Origin: Subdoligranulum variabile
Lineage (GTDB): Bacteria > Bacillota > Clostridia > Oscillospirales > Ruminococcaceae
DNA: 64,000 nucleotides
Direction: 5' to 3'
NCBI RefSeq assembly: GCF_025152575.1
Contig: NZ_CP102293.1
Coordinates: 868,001 to 932,000, forward strand
The notes beneath the pieces are model-generated. The model was not told the origin of the DNA and searched no databases. It worked only from the letters and a program-made list of their open reading frames with translations. The translations under genes and the position numbers were made by a program. This document shows, one piece after another, positions 8,393-16,463 of this stretch (positions are counted from its first letter, which is position 1; each line of letters opens with the position of its first letter).

Positions 8393-8986
8393 ATGAGGAA
8401 ATCTGCCCAGACGATCATTCGTCCCGACGCATGTTATACCATCGCCGCTGCAAACGGCCGGGTGTTGGAGGTGGCCGATTTCAATACCGAGAACGGCGCT
8501 TCGGTGCGTCTGTGGAGCTATGAAGGCCAGCCCTGGCAGCAGTGGAAGTTTGAGGAAGCCGGCGAGGGCGAATACCGCATCAAGAACCGCTTCACCGGCA
8601 AGGTCATGGACCTGGCCATGTCCGGCGTGAACAACGGCACCTGGGTCCACCAGTGGAGTCAGACTTCCGGCGCGGGCCAGCGCTGGCAGATCGTGGAAGC
8701 CGGCGGCGGCAAGGTCAAGCTGCGCAACGTACTGGCCGACAAGGTCATCGATCTGGTGGGCATGCGGGTGGAAAACGGCACCCAGGCCCAGATCTGGCAG
8801 GATGTTTCGGGTGAGAATCAGCTGTGGAAGCTGGAGCCCGTGCCCGACCGTCTGATGGAAAAGCCCATAGAGGCCCCGCCTGCCAAGGCGCCGGCCAAGG
8901 GCGGCAAGGCGGCCAAGGCCACCCGCACCCAGACCGGCAAGAAGTCCAGCGGCAAATCCGCCCGCCGGGCCAGCAAGAACAAGTAA
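8393..8986 (+). CDS. ricin-type beta-trefoil (RICIN) lectin-like protein with basic tail
   Basis: 197 residues. Residues about 10-150 hold three trefoil repeats ending in QxW-type motifs (QQWKFEE, QRWQIVE, QLWKLEP), the carbohydrate-binding fold of ricin B. Residues about 160-197 form a Lys/Ala/Gly/Ser-rich, strongly basic tail reminiscent of nucleic-acid- or wall-binding tails. There is no signal peptide or anchor, unusual for a lectin domain. AAAGGAGG precedes the ATG at 8393. Monocistronic between its own promoter and terminator. Function unknown. Confidence 0.78.
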   Translation: MRKSAQTIIRPDACYTIAAANGRVLEVADFNTENGASVRLWSYEGQPWQQWKFEEAGEGEYRIKNRFTGKVMDLAMSGVNNGTWVHQWSQTSGAGQRWQIVEAGGGKVKLRNVLADKVIDLVGMRVENGTQAQIWQDVSGENQLWKLEPVPDRLMEKPIEAPPAKAPAKGGKAAKATRTQTGKKSSGKSARRASKNK

Positions 8987-8998
8987 TTTCACCGAAAG

Positions 8999-9021
8999 GC
9001 CCCGCCTGCCGCGGGGCTTTT
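8999..9021 (+). terminator. terminator after the lectin gene
   Basis: GCCCCGC/GCGGGGC 7-bp stem with CTGCC loop, followed by TTTTCT. Confidence 0.8.
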
Positions 9022-9028
9022 CTCTGCC

Positions 9029-9057
9029 TTGCAGGGGGCCGCAAAGCCTGTTATAAT
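9029..9057 (+). promoter_or_regulatory. promoter of the DEAD-box helicase gene
   Basis: TTGCAG and TATAAT are 17 bp apart. Confidence 0.75.
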
Positions 9058-9099
9058 AAAAAGAAACCGTAAATCGTTACGAAAGGCAGTACAAACGCT

Positions 9100-10287
9100 A
9101 TGCAGTTTACCGAGCTTACCCACGTTGCGCCGGAGATCATCCGCGCCACCCAGGCCATGGGCTTTACCGAGATGACCGAGATTCAGGAGAAAGCCATTCC
9201 GCTGATGATGGACGGCCACGACATGATCGCCAAGGCCCCCACCGGCACCGGCAAGACCGTGGCCTTCGGCATTCCCATTCTCTCCAAGGTGGACCCGGCC
9301 TCCCTCAAGCCCCAGGCCGTGGTGCTGAGCCCCACCCGGGAACTGGCCCAGCAGATTGCCCAGGACCTGCAGAACCTGGCCCAGTTCCTGCCTGCCATCA
9401 AAATCGTCTGCGTCTACGGCGGTGCCGGGCTGGACAAGCAGCAGCGCCAGCTGAAAGCCGGCTGCCAGATCGTGGTGGCCACCCCGGGCCGGCTGATGGA
9501 CCACTACCGTCACCACGCCATCGATGTTTCCGACGTGGAGACCGTGGTGCTGGATGAGGCCGACGAGATGCTGAACATGGGCTTCTACAAGGATGTACGG
9601 CACATCATCGACCTGATGAAGCACCGCAAGAGTCTGTCCATGTTCTCGGCCACCATCAGCCGCGAAGTGCTGGACATCGGCTGGCTCTACCAGCACAACG
9701 CCGCCGAGGTCAGTGTGCAGCCGGTGGAGGATTCCAGCCCCAAGATCGCCCAGTACAAGCTGCTGACCACCGGCCGGGACAAGCTGGCCGACGCGGCCCA
9801 GATCATCATTTCGGAAGGCTACAAGCGGGTGATGATCTTCTGCAACACCAAGTACAATACCGGTATGCTGGCCAACCAGCTGGCCCGGCTGAACTTCAAC
9901 GTGGACTGCCTGCACGGGGATCTTTCCCAGGCGGAGCGCAACCGCATCATGACCCGGTTCAAGGCCGGTGAGATCGCCGTGCTGGTGGCCACCGACGTGG
10001 CAGCCCGGGGCATCGATGTCTCCGACGTGGACGCCGTCATCAACTACGACGTGCCCGAGGAGAACGAGCACTACACCCACCGCATCGGCCGCACCGGCCG
10101 CGCCCGGAAGGAGGGCGCCAGCTACCTCTTCTACACCAAGGAGGAGCAGAAGCGGGTGGACCAGCTGCTGCGGCTGACCCGCAACCTGGACGACTGCAAG
10201 GCTGTGAAATTCGACTTCAACCACGAGAAGCTCATCGTGGAGGAGGCAAAGCCCCAGGACCGGTTCCAGATCAAAGCCTACTTTTAA
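9100..10287 (+). CDS. DEAD-box ATP-dependent RNA helicase
   Basis: 395 residues, a minimal two-RecA-domain core with almost no C-terminal extension. All motifs are visible in order: Q motif TEIQEKAIP, Walker A APTGTGKT (46-53), PTRELA, TPGR, DEAD, SAT, HGDLSQ, ATDVAARGID and HRIGRTGR. It should unwind RNA during ribosome assembly or decay. The missing tail separates it from DeaD/DbpA, which carry RNA-binding domains, and resembles short CshB/RhlE-type cores. Closest named orthologue cannot be fixed by eye. Confidence 0.92.
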   Translation: MQFTELTHVAPEIIRATQAMGFTEMTEIQEKAIPLMMDGHDMIAKAPTGTGKTVAFGIPILSKVDPASLKPQAVVLSPTRELAQQIAQDLQNLAQFLPAIKIVCVYGGAGLDKQQRQLKAGCQIVVATPGRLMDHYRHHAIDVSDVETVVLDEADEMLNMGFYKDVRHIIDLMKHRKSLSMFSATISREVLDIGWLYQHNAAEVSVQPVEDSSPKIAQYKLLTTGRDKLADAAQIIISEGYKRVMIFCNTKYNTGMLANQLARLNFNVDCLHGDLSQAERNRIMTRFKAGEIAVLVATDVAARGIDVSDVDAVINYDVPEENEHYTHRIGRTGRARKEGASYLFYTKEEQKRVDQLLRLTRNLDDCKAVKFDFNHEKLIVEEAKPQDRFQIKAYF

Positions 10288-10296
10288 TTGACAAAA

Positions 10297-10330
10297 AAAT
10301 TCCGGAAGCAATTGCTTCCGGAATTTTTGT
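10297..10330. terminator. bidirectional terminator between helicase and histidine kinase genes
   Basis: Perfect palindrome AAATTCCGGAAGCA and its complement, with A/T tracts on both sides. Confidence 0.88.
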
Positions 10331-10336
10331 TTTGGG

Positions 10337-11770
10337 TCAGTTGCCGGCCGGCAGGGTAAAGACGAAACGGCACCACTTGCCTTCCTCGCTCTCGGCGTGG
10401 ATCTGCCCGCCCGACAGGTTGATGAGGATCTTGCAGATGTGCAGTCCCAGGCCGCTGCCCCGGGTGTTCATACCCCGGGAGCGGTCCTCCTTGTAGAAGC
10501 GCTCAAACACAAAGGGCAGCGCTTCGGGGGCGATGCCGGCGCCGGTATTCTCGATGCGGACCTCCACCATATTGCCCTTTTTCTGGGCCGCAAAGGAGAT
10601 GGTCCCGCCCTCCGGCGTGAACTTGATGGCGTTGTCCACAATGTTGTAGACCACCTGATGCACAAAGTCCGGGTCGGCGTAGATGGCCAGCGGCGGGCCG
10701 CCCAGTCCCTGGATGTCGATCTTGCCGTCCTCGATGCGCTGCTCATCGCTGAGCACCACGTCGGTGACGGTCTTCCACAGATCGTAGTTCTGGGCGTGGA
10801 CCGGCACTTCCCCGGCCTCCAGCTTGGTGATGTCCAGCATGTTCTGCACCAGCCGGGCCAGACGTCCCGTCTCCTGGGAGACGATGGTCAGGTAGTGCTG
10901 GTTTTCCTCCGGCGGGATGGTGCCGTCCAGCATGCCGTCGATGAATCCCTTGATGGTGGTCATGGGGGTACGCAGCTCGTGGGCGATGTTGCCCATGAAC
11001 TGACCCCGGGAGTTGTCGATGGTCTGCAGCCGCATGGCCATATTGTTGAAGGTGGTGGCAAAATCCGCCAGCTCCACGCAGCCGTCCACCGGGGCCCGGG
11101 CCGTGAAATCACCGCTGCCCAGCCGCCGGGCGGCCTCGCTGATATCCTCGATGGGGCCGGTGATGCGCTTGGCCAGCACCCAGCACAACAGGCTGCAGAG
11201 CAACAGGATGGCCGCTGCCGAGATGCCGAACATCACCAGCATGTCCAGAATGTAGGAGCCCAGCGCCGTCATGGGACTGGCGGCAAAGAGATACCCCACC
11301 GAACCGCCCACGTCGATGCGGCGCCCGGCCGTATAATATTTGTCTTTGTAGACGCCCCCCAGTGTGCCGGCGTCAAAGACATCGCCCCCGGCGTCCATCT
11401 CGTCCAGCAGTTCCCGGGGCACGGCCTGCTCGGTGAAGTCGCCGCCGTCGGTGTGCAGCAGCACCTGGCCGTCCTCCGCTGCCACGAAGACCAGCGCCCC
11501 CGAGGTGGTGTTGAACAGCTCAAACCCGCTGCGGGCATCCTGGGCACGGTCATCCCCCAAAGGTTTGGTGACGATGTCGCCGCCCTCGGCAAAGCGCTGG
11601 CTCAGGGCGCTGGCGCCGTCCAGAATGGCGGTGAGCGCCGCCCGCCGTTCATTGACAAAGTAGGCGGCAGACAGGGCCGTCTGGATGGCGCACATGACGC
11701 TGAGGCCCAGGATCAGCACCACCGCAATGGTGGAGAAAAATTCCCGGCTGATGGTGTTGCGGCGGCTCAT
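10337..11770 (-). CDS. membrane sensor histidine kinase (HAMP)
   Basis: 477 residues. Two membrane segments (about 10-35 and 175-200) flank an extracytoplasmic sensor region. HAMP follows (KRITGPIEDISEAARRLGSGDF), then the dimerisation box NIAHELRTPMTTI with the phospho-His, N box NIVDNAIKFTPEGG, and FVFERFYKED and GSGLGLHI. The G1 box reads ENTGAGI, with Asn in place of the usual Asp; the effect is unknown. Its start overlaps the response-regulator stop by 4 bp (ATGA), so the pair is co-translated. The signal is unknown. Confidence 0.9.
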   Translation of the reverse strand: MSRRNTISREFFSTIAVVLILGLSVMCAIQTALSAAYFVNERRAALTAILDGASALSQRFAEGGDIVTKPLGDDRAQDARSGFELFNTTSGALVFVAAEDGQVLLHTDGGDFTEQAVPRELLDEMDAGGDVFDAGTLGGVYKDKYYTAGRRIDVGGSVGYLFAASPMTALGSYILDMLVMFGISAAAILLLCSLLCWVLAKRITGPIEDISEAARRLGSGDFTARAPVDGCVELADFATTFNNMAMRLQTIDNSRGQFMGNIAHELRTPMTTIKGFIDGMLDGTIPPEENQHYLTIVSQETGRLARLVQNMLDITKLEAGEVPVHAQNYDLWKTVTDVVLSDEQRIEDGKIDIQGLGGPPLAIYADPDFVHQVVYNIVDNAIKFTPEGGTISFAAQKKGNMVEVRIENTGAGIAPEALPFVFERFYKEDRSRGMNTRGSGLGLHICKILINLSGGQIHAESEEGKWCRFVFTLPAGN

Positions 11771-12453
11771 TCCCGTACCTCGAACTTATAGCCCACGCCC
11801 CAGACGGTTTTCAGATTCCACTTGTCGGAGGCGCCCTCCAGCTTTTCCCGCAGGCGCTTCACATGTACGTCGATGGTGCGGGAGTCGCCGTAATACTCGA
11901 AGCCCCACACCTCGTCCAGCAGCTGGTCGCGGGTGTAGACCCGGTTGGGATGCCCCGCCAGGCAGGCCAGCAGTTCCAGCTCCTTGGGCGGCGCTTCCAC
12001 CACCTTGCCCTTGACCTTCAGCTCGTACCGGTTCATGTCCAGGTGGAGGTTGTCAAAGTCGTAAACACCCTTGTTGTCCTCCTCCTTGGTGGAGCGGCGC
12101 AACACCGCCTTGATACGTGCCGTGACCTCCTTGGCATCAAAGGGCTTGACAATGTAGTCGTCGGCCCCCAGCTCCAGACCCAGCACCTTGTCGTAGGTCT
12201 CACCCTTGGCCGTCAGCATGATGATGGGGGTGTTGTCCTTGGCACGGATCTTGCGGCAGACCTCCCAGCCGTCCATCACCGGCATCATCACATCCAGCAG
12301 CACCAGGTCGGGATGCAGCTTGTCAAACTCGGTGAGCGCGGCGTTGCCGTCGTGCACCATCGTGACATTGTAGCCCTCCTTGACCAGATAGAGCCGCAGC
12401 AGTTCGCAGATATTTTTATCGTCATCCACTACCAGAATTTTTTCATTCGCCAT
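11767..12453 (-). CDS. OmpR/PhoB-family response regulator
   Basis: 228 residues. Receiver domain with acidic pocket VVDDDK, phospho-acceptor Asp54 in LLDVMMP, Thr in MLTAKG and Lys in VKPFDAKEV; then a winged-helix DNA-binding domain (RDQLLDEVWGFEYYGDSR and IDVHVKRLREKL). It is first in a two-gene operon with the kinase at 10337-11770, which should phosphorylate it. GGAGG precedes the ATG, and a TATAAT at 12510-12515 (minus strand) lies about 57 bases upstream. Confidence 0.93.
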   Translation of the reverse strand: MANEKILVVDDDKNICELLRLYLVKEGYNVTMVHDGNAALTEFDKLHPDLVLLDVMMPVMDGWEVCRKIRAKDNTPIIMLTAKGETYDKVLGLELGADDYIVKPFDAKEVTARIKAVLRRSTKEEDNKGVYDFDNLHLDMNRYELKVKGKVVEAPPKELELLACLAGHPNRVYTRDQLLDEVWGFEYYGDSRTIDVHVKRLREKLEGASDKWNLKTVWGVGYKFEVRE

Positions 12454-12568
12454 GGTATCGTTCCTCCGTTTCGGCGGCGCACCCTCGCGGCACGCCCGCT
12501 ATAGAGTTTATTATACCGTATAATTGTGGATAAAAAAAGAACACAAAAGCGGTTTTACCGCATTTTTC

Positions 12569-12597
12569 TTGCGTGGCGCCGTCCTTGTGTGTATAAT
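12569..12597 (+). promoter_or_regulatory. promoter of ychF
   Basis: TTGCGT and TATAAT are 17 bp apart, 36 bases before the ATG. Confidence 0.75.
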
Positions 12598-12633
12598 AAG
12601 GGATGGAAAAACCGCCAAAAGGAGCGAAACAAT

Positions 12634-13764
12634 ATGAAATTAGGTATCGTCGGATTGCCCAACGTGGGCAAATCGACCCTCTTCAATGCCATCACCTCCA
12701 CCCGCAACGCCCAGGCTGCCAACTATCCCTTCTGCACCATCGAGCCGAACTCCGGCATCGTGGCCGTGCCGGATGCCCGCCTGGACAAGCTGGCCGAAGT
12801 CTGGCAGACCGATAAAAAGACCCCTGCCATCGTGGAATTCGTGGACATCGCCGGCCTGGTGAAGGGCGCCGCCCACGGTGCCGGCCTGGGCAACAAGTTC
12901 CTGGGCCACATCCGGGAATGCGACGCCCTGGTGCATGTGGTGCGCTGCTTCGACGACGACAACATCGTCCACGTGGTGGAGGATGTGAACAAGCCGGAGG
13001 GCGTGGACCCCATCCGGGACATCGACGCCATCGACCTGGAGCTGATTCTGGCCGACCTGGAAGTGGTGAACAACCGTCTGGGCCGTCAGCAGAAGGCCGC
13101 CAAGACCGGCAACAAGGCCGCAGCCGCCGAGGCTGCCTGGCTGGCCGAACTGGCCGCCCATCTGGAAGCGGAGAAGCCCGCCCGCACCTTTGCCTTCGAC
13201 GAGGAGGACGACGCCCAGAAGGCCGCCCGCAAGGAGCTGGGCCTGCTCTCCGCCAAACCGGTGATCTACGCCTGCAACGTGGGCGAGGATGATCTGCTGG
13301 GCGGTCTGGACGAAAACAAGTACTACCCGCTGGTGGTGGCCCGCGCCCAGGAAGAGGGCGCCCAGGCGCTGCCCATCTGCGCCAAGACCGAAGAGGACAT
13401 TGCCGACTCCACCCCCGAGGAGAAGCTGGCCTTCCTGCAGGAGATGGGCATTGAGTCCACCGGCCTGGACAAGCTCATCAAGGCCAGCTACGAACTGCTG
13501 GGCCTGATCAGCTTCCTCACCGACGGCAAGAAGGAATGCCGCGCCTGGACCATCAAGAGGGGCACCAAGGCGCCCCAGGCTGCCGGCAAGATCCATTCCG
13601 ACTTCGAGCGCGGCTTCATCCGGGCCCAGGTCATTCATTATCAGGATCTGGCCGACGCCGACTTCAACTATGCGGCGGTGAAATCCAAGGGCCTGCAGCA
13701 CACCGAGGGCAAGGAATATGTGGTGCAGGACGGCGACGTGATCGAGTTCCTGTTCAATGTCTGA
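12634..13764 (+). CDS. ychF: Obg-family ATPase YchF/OLA1
   Basis: 376-residue ribosome-associated P-loop ATPase. G1 GLPNVGKSTLFNAIT is at the very N terminus, followed by NYPFCTIEPN (switch), DIAGLVKGAAHGAGLGN (G3), a coiled-coil insert around residues 140-190, and a C-terminal TGS domain ending VQDGDVIEFLFNV. YchF differs from other Obg proteins by preferring ATP. Length is close to the usual 363. The ATG at 12634 follows AAAAGGAG; the upstream in-frame start lies before the promoter. Confidence 0.96.
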   Translation: MKLGIVGLPNVGKSTLFNAITSTRNAQAANYPFCTIEPNSGIVAVPDARLDKLAEVWQTDKKTPAIVEFVDIAGLVKGAAHGAGLGNKFLGHIRECDALVHVVRCFDDDNIVHVVEDVNKPEGVDPIRDIDAIDLELILADLEVVNNRLGRQQKAAKTGNKAAAAEAAWLAELAAHLEAEKPARTFAFDEEDDAQKAARKELGLLSAKPVIYACNVGEDDLLGGLDENKYYPLVVARAQEEGAQALPICAKTEEDIADSTPEEKLAFLQEMGIESTGLDKLIKASYELLGLISFLTDGKKECRAWTIKRGTKAPQAAGKIHSDFERGFIRAQVIHYQDLADADFNYAAVKSKGLQHTEGKEYVVQDGDVIEFLFNV

Positions 13765-13777
13765 TAGGAGGCCAGGT

Positions 13778-14461
13778 ATGATCATCGGCATTATGGGCGC
13801 CATGCCCGACGAAGTGGATCAGCTCTGTGCGCGGCTGGAAAACGTAACCCGTGAAATGTATGCCGGGGTGGACTACCACTGCGGTACGCTGCACGGCAAA
13901 CAGGTGGTGGTCTGTTGTGCCGGTATGGGCAAGGCCAACGCGGCCAGCACCGTGCAGGTGCTCTGCACCAAGTACGGCATCGACCATCTGATCTTCAGCG
14001 GCATTGCCGGCAACATGACCAGCAAGATCGGCATCGGCGATGTCTGTGTGGGCGAAACGGTGGTCTACCACGACGCCCAGCTGGACATGCTGGCCCAGAG
14101 TGCACCTTTTTTGAAGGAATATCACGGGGATCCCATGCTGGTGCAGGCTGCACTGGATGCCTGTGAGGCCTGCGGGGTGAAAGCCATCGCCGGCAAGATC
14201 GCCACCGGCGACACCTTTGTAGGGGACGCCGCCACCAAGAAACTCATCGAGGAGAAGTGCCACCCCGACTGTGTGGAGATGGAAGGCGCCGCGGTCAGCC
14301 AGGTAGCAGGCCGCAACGGGGTGCCCTGTGTGGTGCTGCGTGCCATGAGCGACAACGCCGACGAGAGCGGCTATGAAGTGCTGGTAGTCAAGCAGTTCAG
14401 CATCGCGGAGTACGTCAAGACCGCTACCGAGATCGTGGCGAATATGATCGAGCATCTGTAA
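13778..14461 (+). CDS. mtnN: 5'-methylthioadenosine/S-adenosylhomocysteine nucleosidase
   Basis: 227-residue cytosolic enzyme hydrolysing MTA and SAH to adenine plus the thioribose or ribosyl product, recycling methionine and SAM by-products. The N terminus IGIMGAMPDEVD holds the first catalytic Glu, GIAGNM the ribose/base loop, VEMEGAAVSQVA the substrate Glu and MSDNADE the catalytic Asp. The start at 13778 is set by GATAGGAGG just upstream; it is 13 bases from the ychF stop, so the two are likely cotranscribed. Confidence 0.95.
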   Translation: MIIGIMGAMPDEVDQLCARLENVTREMYAGVDYHCGTLHGKQVVVCCAGMGKANAASTVQVLCTKYGIDHLIFSGIAGNMTSKIGIGDVCVGETVVYHDAQLDMLAQSAPFLKEYHGDPMLVQAALDACEACGVKAIAGKIATGDTFVGDAATKKLIEEKCHPDCVEMEGAAVSQVAGRNGVPCVVLRAMSDNADESGYEVLVVKQFSIAEYVKTATEIVANMIEHL

Positions 14462-14470
14462 ATAAGATCA

Positions 14471-14508
14471 GGCGGGGCCTCCCTTCCGGGAGGCCCCGCC
14501 TTTCTTTT
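14471..14508 (+). terminator. terminator after mtnN, probably also serving the convergent DUF523 gene
   Basis: 13-bp stem GGCGGGGCCTCCC with its complement, TTCC loop, then TTTCTTTT. Confidence 0.9.
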
Positions 14509-14510
14509 GT

Positions 14511-14945
14511 TCAGAGTTCCGGCACCCTGTCGATGTCTTCCACATCCACCACCCGGTAACCCCGGGCAGTGAGCGCCGCCGCCAGCATCCCCTGGCCGTC
14601 TATGAGATGCCGGGAAAAAGTCCCGTCGTAGATCTGTTTGACGCCGCAGGTAGGGCTGCGGGACTGCAGCACCACCAGATCGATGGTCTGCCCTTCAATC
14701 TGCGCCAGAGCCTTGTCCACCCCGGCGTGAAATGCGGCATCCACGTTCTCGCCGTACTGGTTGTAGGCCACACCGCCCCGCAGTTCCACGCAGGGGCGCG
14801 GCACCCCCAGCCCGCCCAGCACTTCGGGGCAGACGGGCACCACCTCATGGCCCTGCAAGCGCCGCAAAAGGGCCTCGCTGCGGTTATTCTTGCCGTTGTA
14901 TTTGCAGTTTTCCCCCAACAGGCAGGCACTGACAAGGATTCTCAT
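14511..14945 (-). CDS. DUF523 family protein
   Basis: 144-residue small cytosolic protein of the DUF523 family: MRILVSACLLGENCKYNGKNN at the N terminus, PVCPEVLGGLGVPRP and LQSRSPTCGVKQIYDGTF. The conserved cysteines and the YNG and SPTCG segments are family hallmarks; a metal or persulfide-binding role has been suggested only by the cysteine pattern. It has its own promoter and no functional neighbours. Biochemical function unknown. Confidence 0.85.
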   Translation of the reverse strand: MRILVSACLLGENCKYNGKNNRSEALLRRLQGHEVVPVCPEVLGGLGVPRPCVELRGGVAYNQYGENVDAAFHAGVDKALAQIEGQTIDLVVLQSRSPTCGVKQIYDGTFSRHLIDGQGMLAAALTARGYRVVDVEDIDRVPEL

Positions 14946-14977
14946 GGGCAGATCCCTTCCTTTCCGGTTCTGCCCTG

Positions 14978-15006
14978 ATTATACCAGCCCGGCCTCCCTG
15001 CCGCAA
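14978..15006 (-). promoter_or_regulatory. promoter of the DUF523 gene
   Basis: TTGCGG and TATAAT are 17 bp apart on the minus strand. Confidence 0.75.
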
Positions 15007-15013
15007 GAGCCGG

Positions 15014-15445
15014 TCAGATAAATTCCCGCCAGGCGCTCTCGGCCCGGGACTGCAGTTCTTCCAGCTCCCCGCAGAGCTTCTTGGCTCCGGGGCTGGCGGT
15101 GGGATAATCCTTCTCCGCCCGCTTGCAGTCCAGCACCCCCTGGCCGCTGCCCTCGGCCAGCATGGTGGCCAGGTTGCGGGTGGATTTGTCCATCATGGTG
15201 CGGGTGCGGATGCCCATGCTCACACTCATCCGGTTGGCCGCACTCTGGCCGCGGGCCTGGGCACCGATGGCGTCCAGCGCCGTGTGGGCCGCCTGATTGA
15301 TGCGGCGGTATTCCCGCTTCTGACGCATCATCTCATCCTTCAGCTTCTGGTCGTGGGTCAGCCCCATCAGCTCGTCCAGCGTATTCTTGCCCATCTCGGT
15401 GTTCTGGACGATCTCCTGCAGCATCTTTTCGTTGTCGCTTTGCAT
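15014..15445 (-). CDS. conserved-looking all-helical hypothetical protein
   Basis: 143 residues with no signal peptide or membrane segment; heptad-like charged helices through residues 1-60 and 100-143 suggest a helical bundle. Family not recognised. The ATG at 15445 is chosen because AAGGGGGT stands in front of it; a longer frame to 15511 has no ribosome site and would overlap the upstream gene's end. It follows the degenerate GGDEF gene with a 69-base gap, so the two may be cotranscribed. Confidence 0.6.
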   Translation of the reverse strand: MQSDNEKMLQEIVQNTEMGKNTLDELMGLTHDQKLKDEMMRQKREYRRINQAAHTALDAIGAQARGQSAANRMSVSMGIRTRTMMDKSTRNLATMLAEGSGQGVLDCKRAEKDYPTASPGAKKLCGELEELQSRAESAWREFI

Positions 15446-15514
15446 AGTAAAAACCCCCTTGTGTACTTGCGTCAAGCATAGTATGTACACAGGGGGGTTC
15501 GTTTTATGCAAGGG

Positions 15515-16312
15515 TTACAGCCGCTGCTGTGCCAGGGAGAGCATCATCTCCCAGGAGGAGGTCTCGCCCCATTCGGCGCTGGCGGTACTCACCGTGAAAG
15601 TGCCGCGCCGGGCCAGCGTGATGCTGAAGACACGGCGGGAAGATTCCAGCGCTTCGTTGATGGTCTGGGCCAGCCGCGCCGCCGGCATGCCCACCGTGAT
15701 GGCCACAAACAGGCCATCCTCCAGGCGGGCCAGCACCGCATGATCCCGGTCGGTGCCCACGGCCAGCTGCAGGATGCCGGCCGCCGTATTCAGGCAACAC
15801 TCCGCCGCCTGCTCGGACTCCTTGTCCCGCAGGTTCCAGTACTCGTTGACGCGCAGCATCACAGCACCCACCGGTTTGCCCTGCACCGCCTGCTTTTCAG
15901 CGTAGCTGCGGTATTCCTCCTGAATGTACCGGGCATTGTAGACACCGGTGATGTAGTCCCGGCGCATATCCTCCTGATACTGAGCCATGGCACGGTCATA
16001 GGAGTTCTGTTCCCCCGCCGACGCGTTGCTGTCGTGGGGCATCCGGCAGTGCATCAACAGCACACAGGGCCGGTCCTCCACCTGGATTCCCTGGTAGATA
16101 CGCATCTCATCCCGGCCGTCCACCTGCCCCAGCTGCAGGCCGCGGCCGCTCTCATCCAGCATGGGCACCGGACCGCTCTCAGCGCCCGGTTCCAGTGTGG
16201 CCGGATCCAGCAGCGCACCGCGGTACGGATCCACGATCTGCACCCCTTCGAACATCTGTTCCAGCGCAGCGATCTCGACCGCCAGCTCTTCCTTTGTATA
16301 CTCCAGCTTCAT
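15515..16312 (-). CDS. degenerate GGDEF-domain protein
   Basis: 265 residues. The N-terminal half (1-110) is a PAS-like or unassigned sensor region. The C-terminal half begins with the diguanylate-cyclase hallmark DYITGVYNARY and has the right spacing, but the GGDEF active-site loop reads ARLEDGLF and the metal-binding Asp-rich strand is LRVNEY. It should therefore be inactive as a cyclase and act, if at all, as a nucleotide sensor or scaffold. No membrane segment. No other c-di-GMP gene is in the window. Confidence 0.7.
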   Translation of the reverse strand: MKLEYTKEELAVEIAALEQMFEGVQIVDPYRGALLDPATLEPGAESGPVPMLDESGRGLQLGQVDGRDEMRIYQGIQVEDRPCVLLMHCRMPHDSNASAGEQNSYDRAMAQYQEDMRRDYITGVYNARYIQEEYRSYAEKQAVQGKPVGAVMLRVNEYWNLRDKESEQAAECCLNTAAGILQLAVGTDRDHAVLARLEDGLFVAITVGMPAARLAQTINEALESSRRVFSITLARRGTFTVSTASAEWGETSSWEMMLSLAQQRL

Positions 16313-16463
16313 ATCGCTCCCTCACTTGCGAAAAGCATCCTCCGTCCCACGGAACGGGTATTGTATATAGATGTATATTACCACATTTTCGGACTTTTTC
16401 CTAGGTAGCCGTTGCACAAAGAATTTTACGGCAGACGGTTCAATACTGGGCGATGTTTACAAA

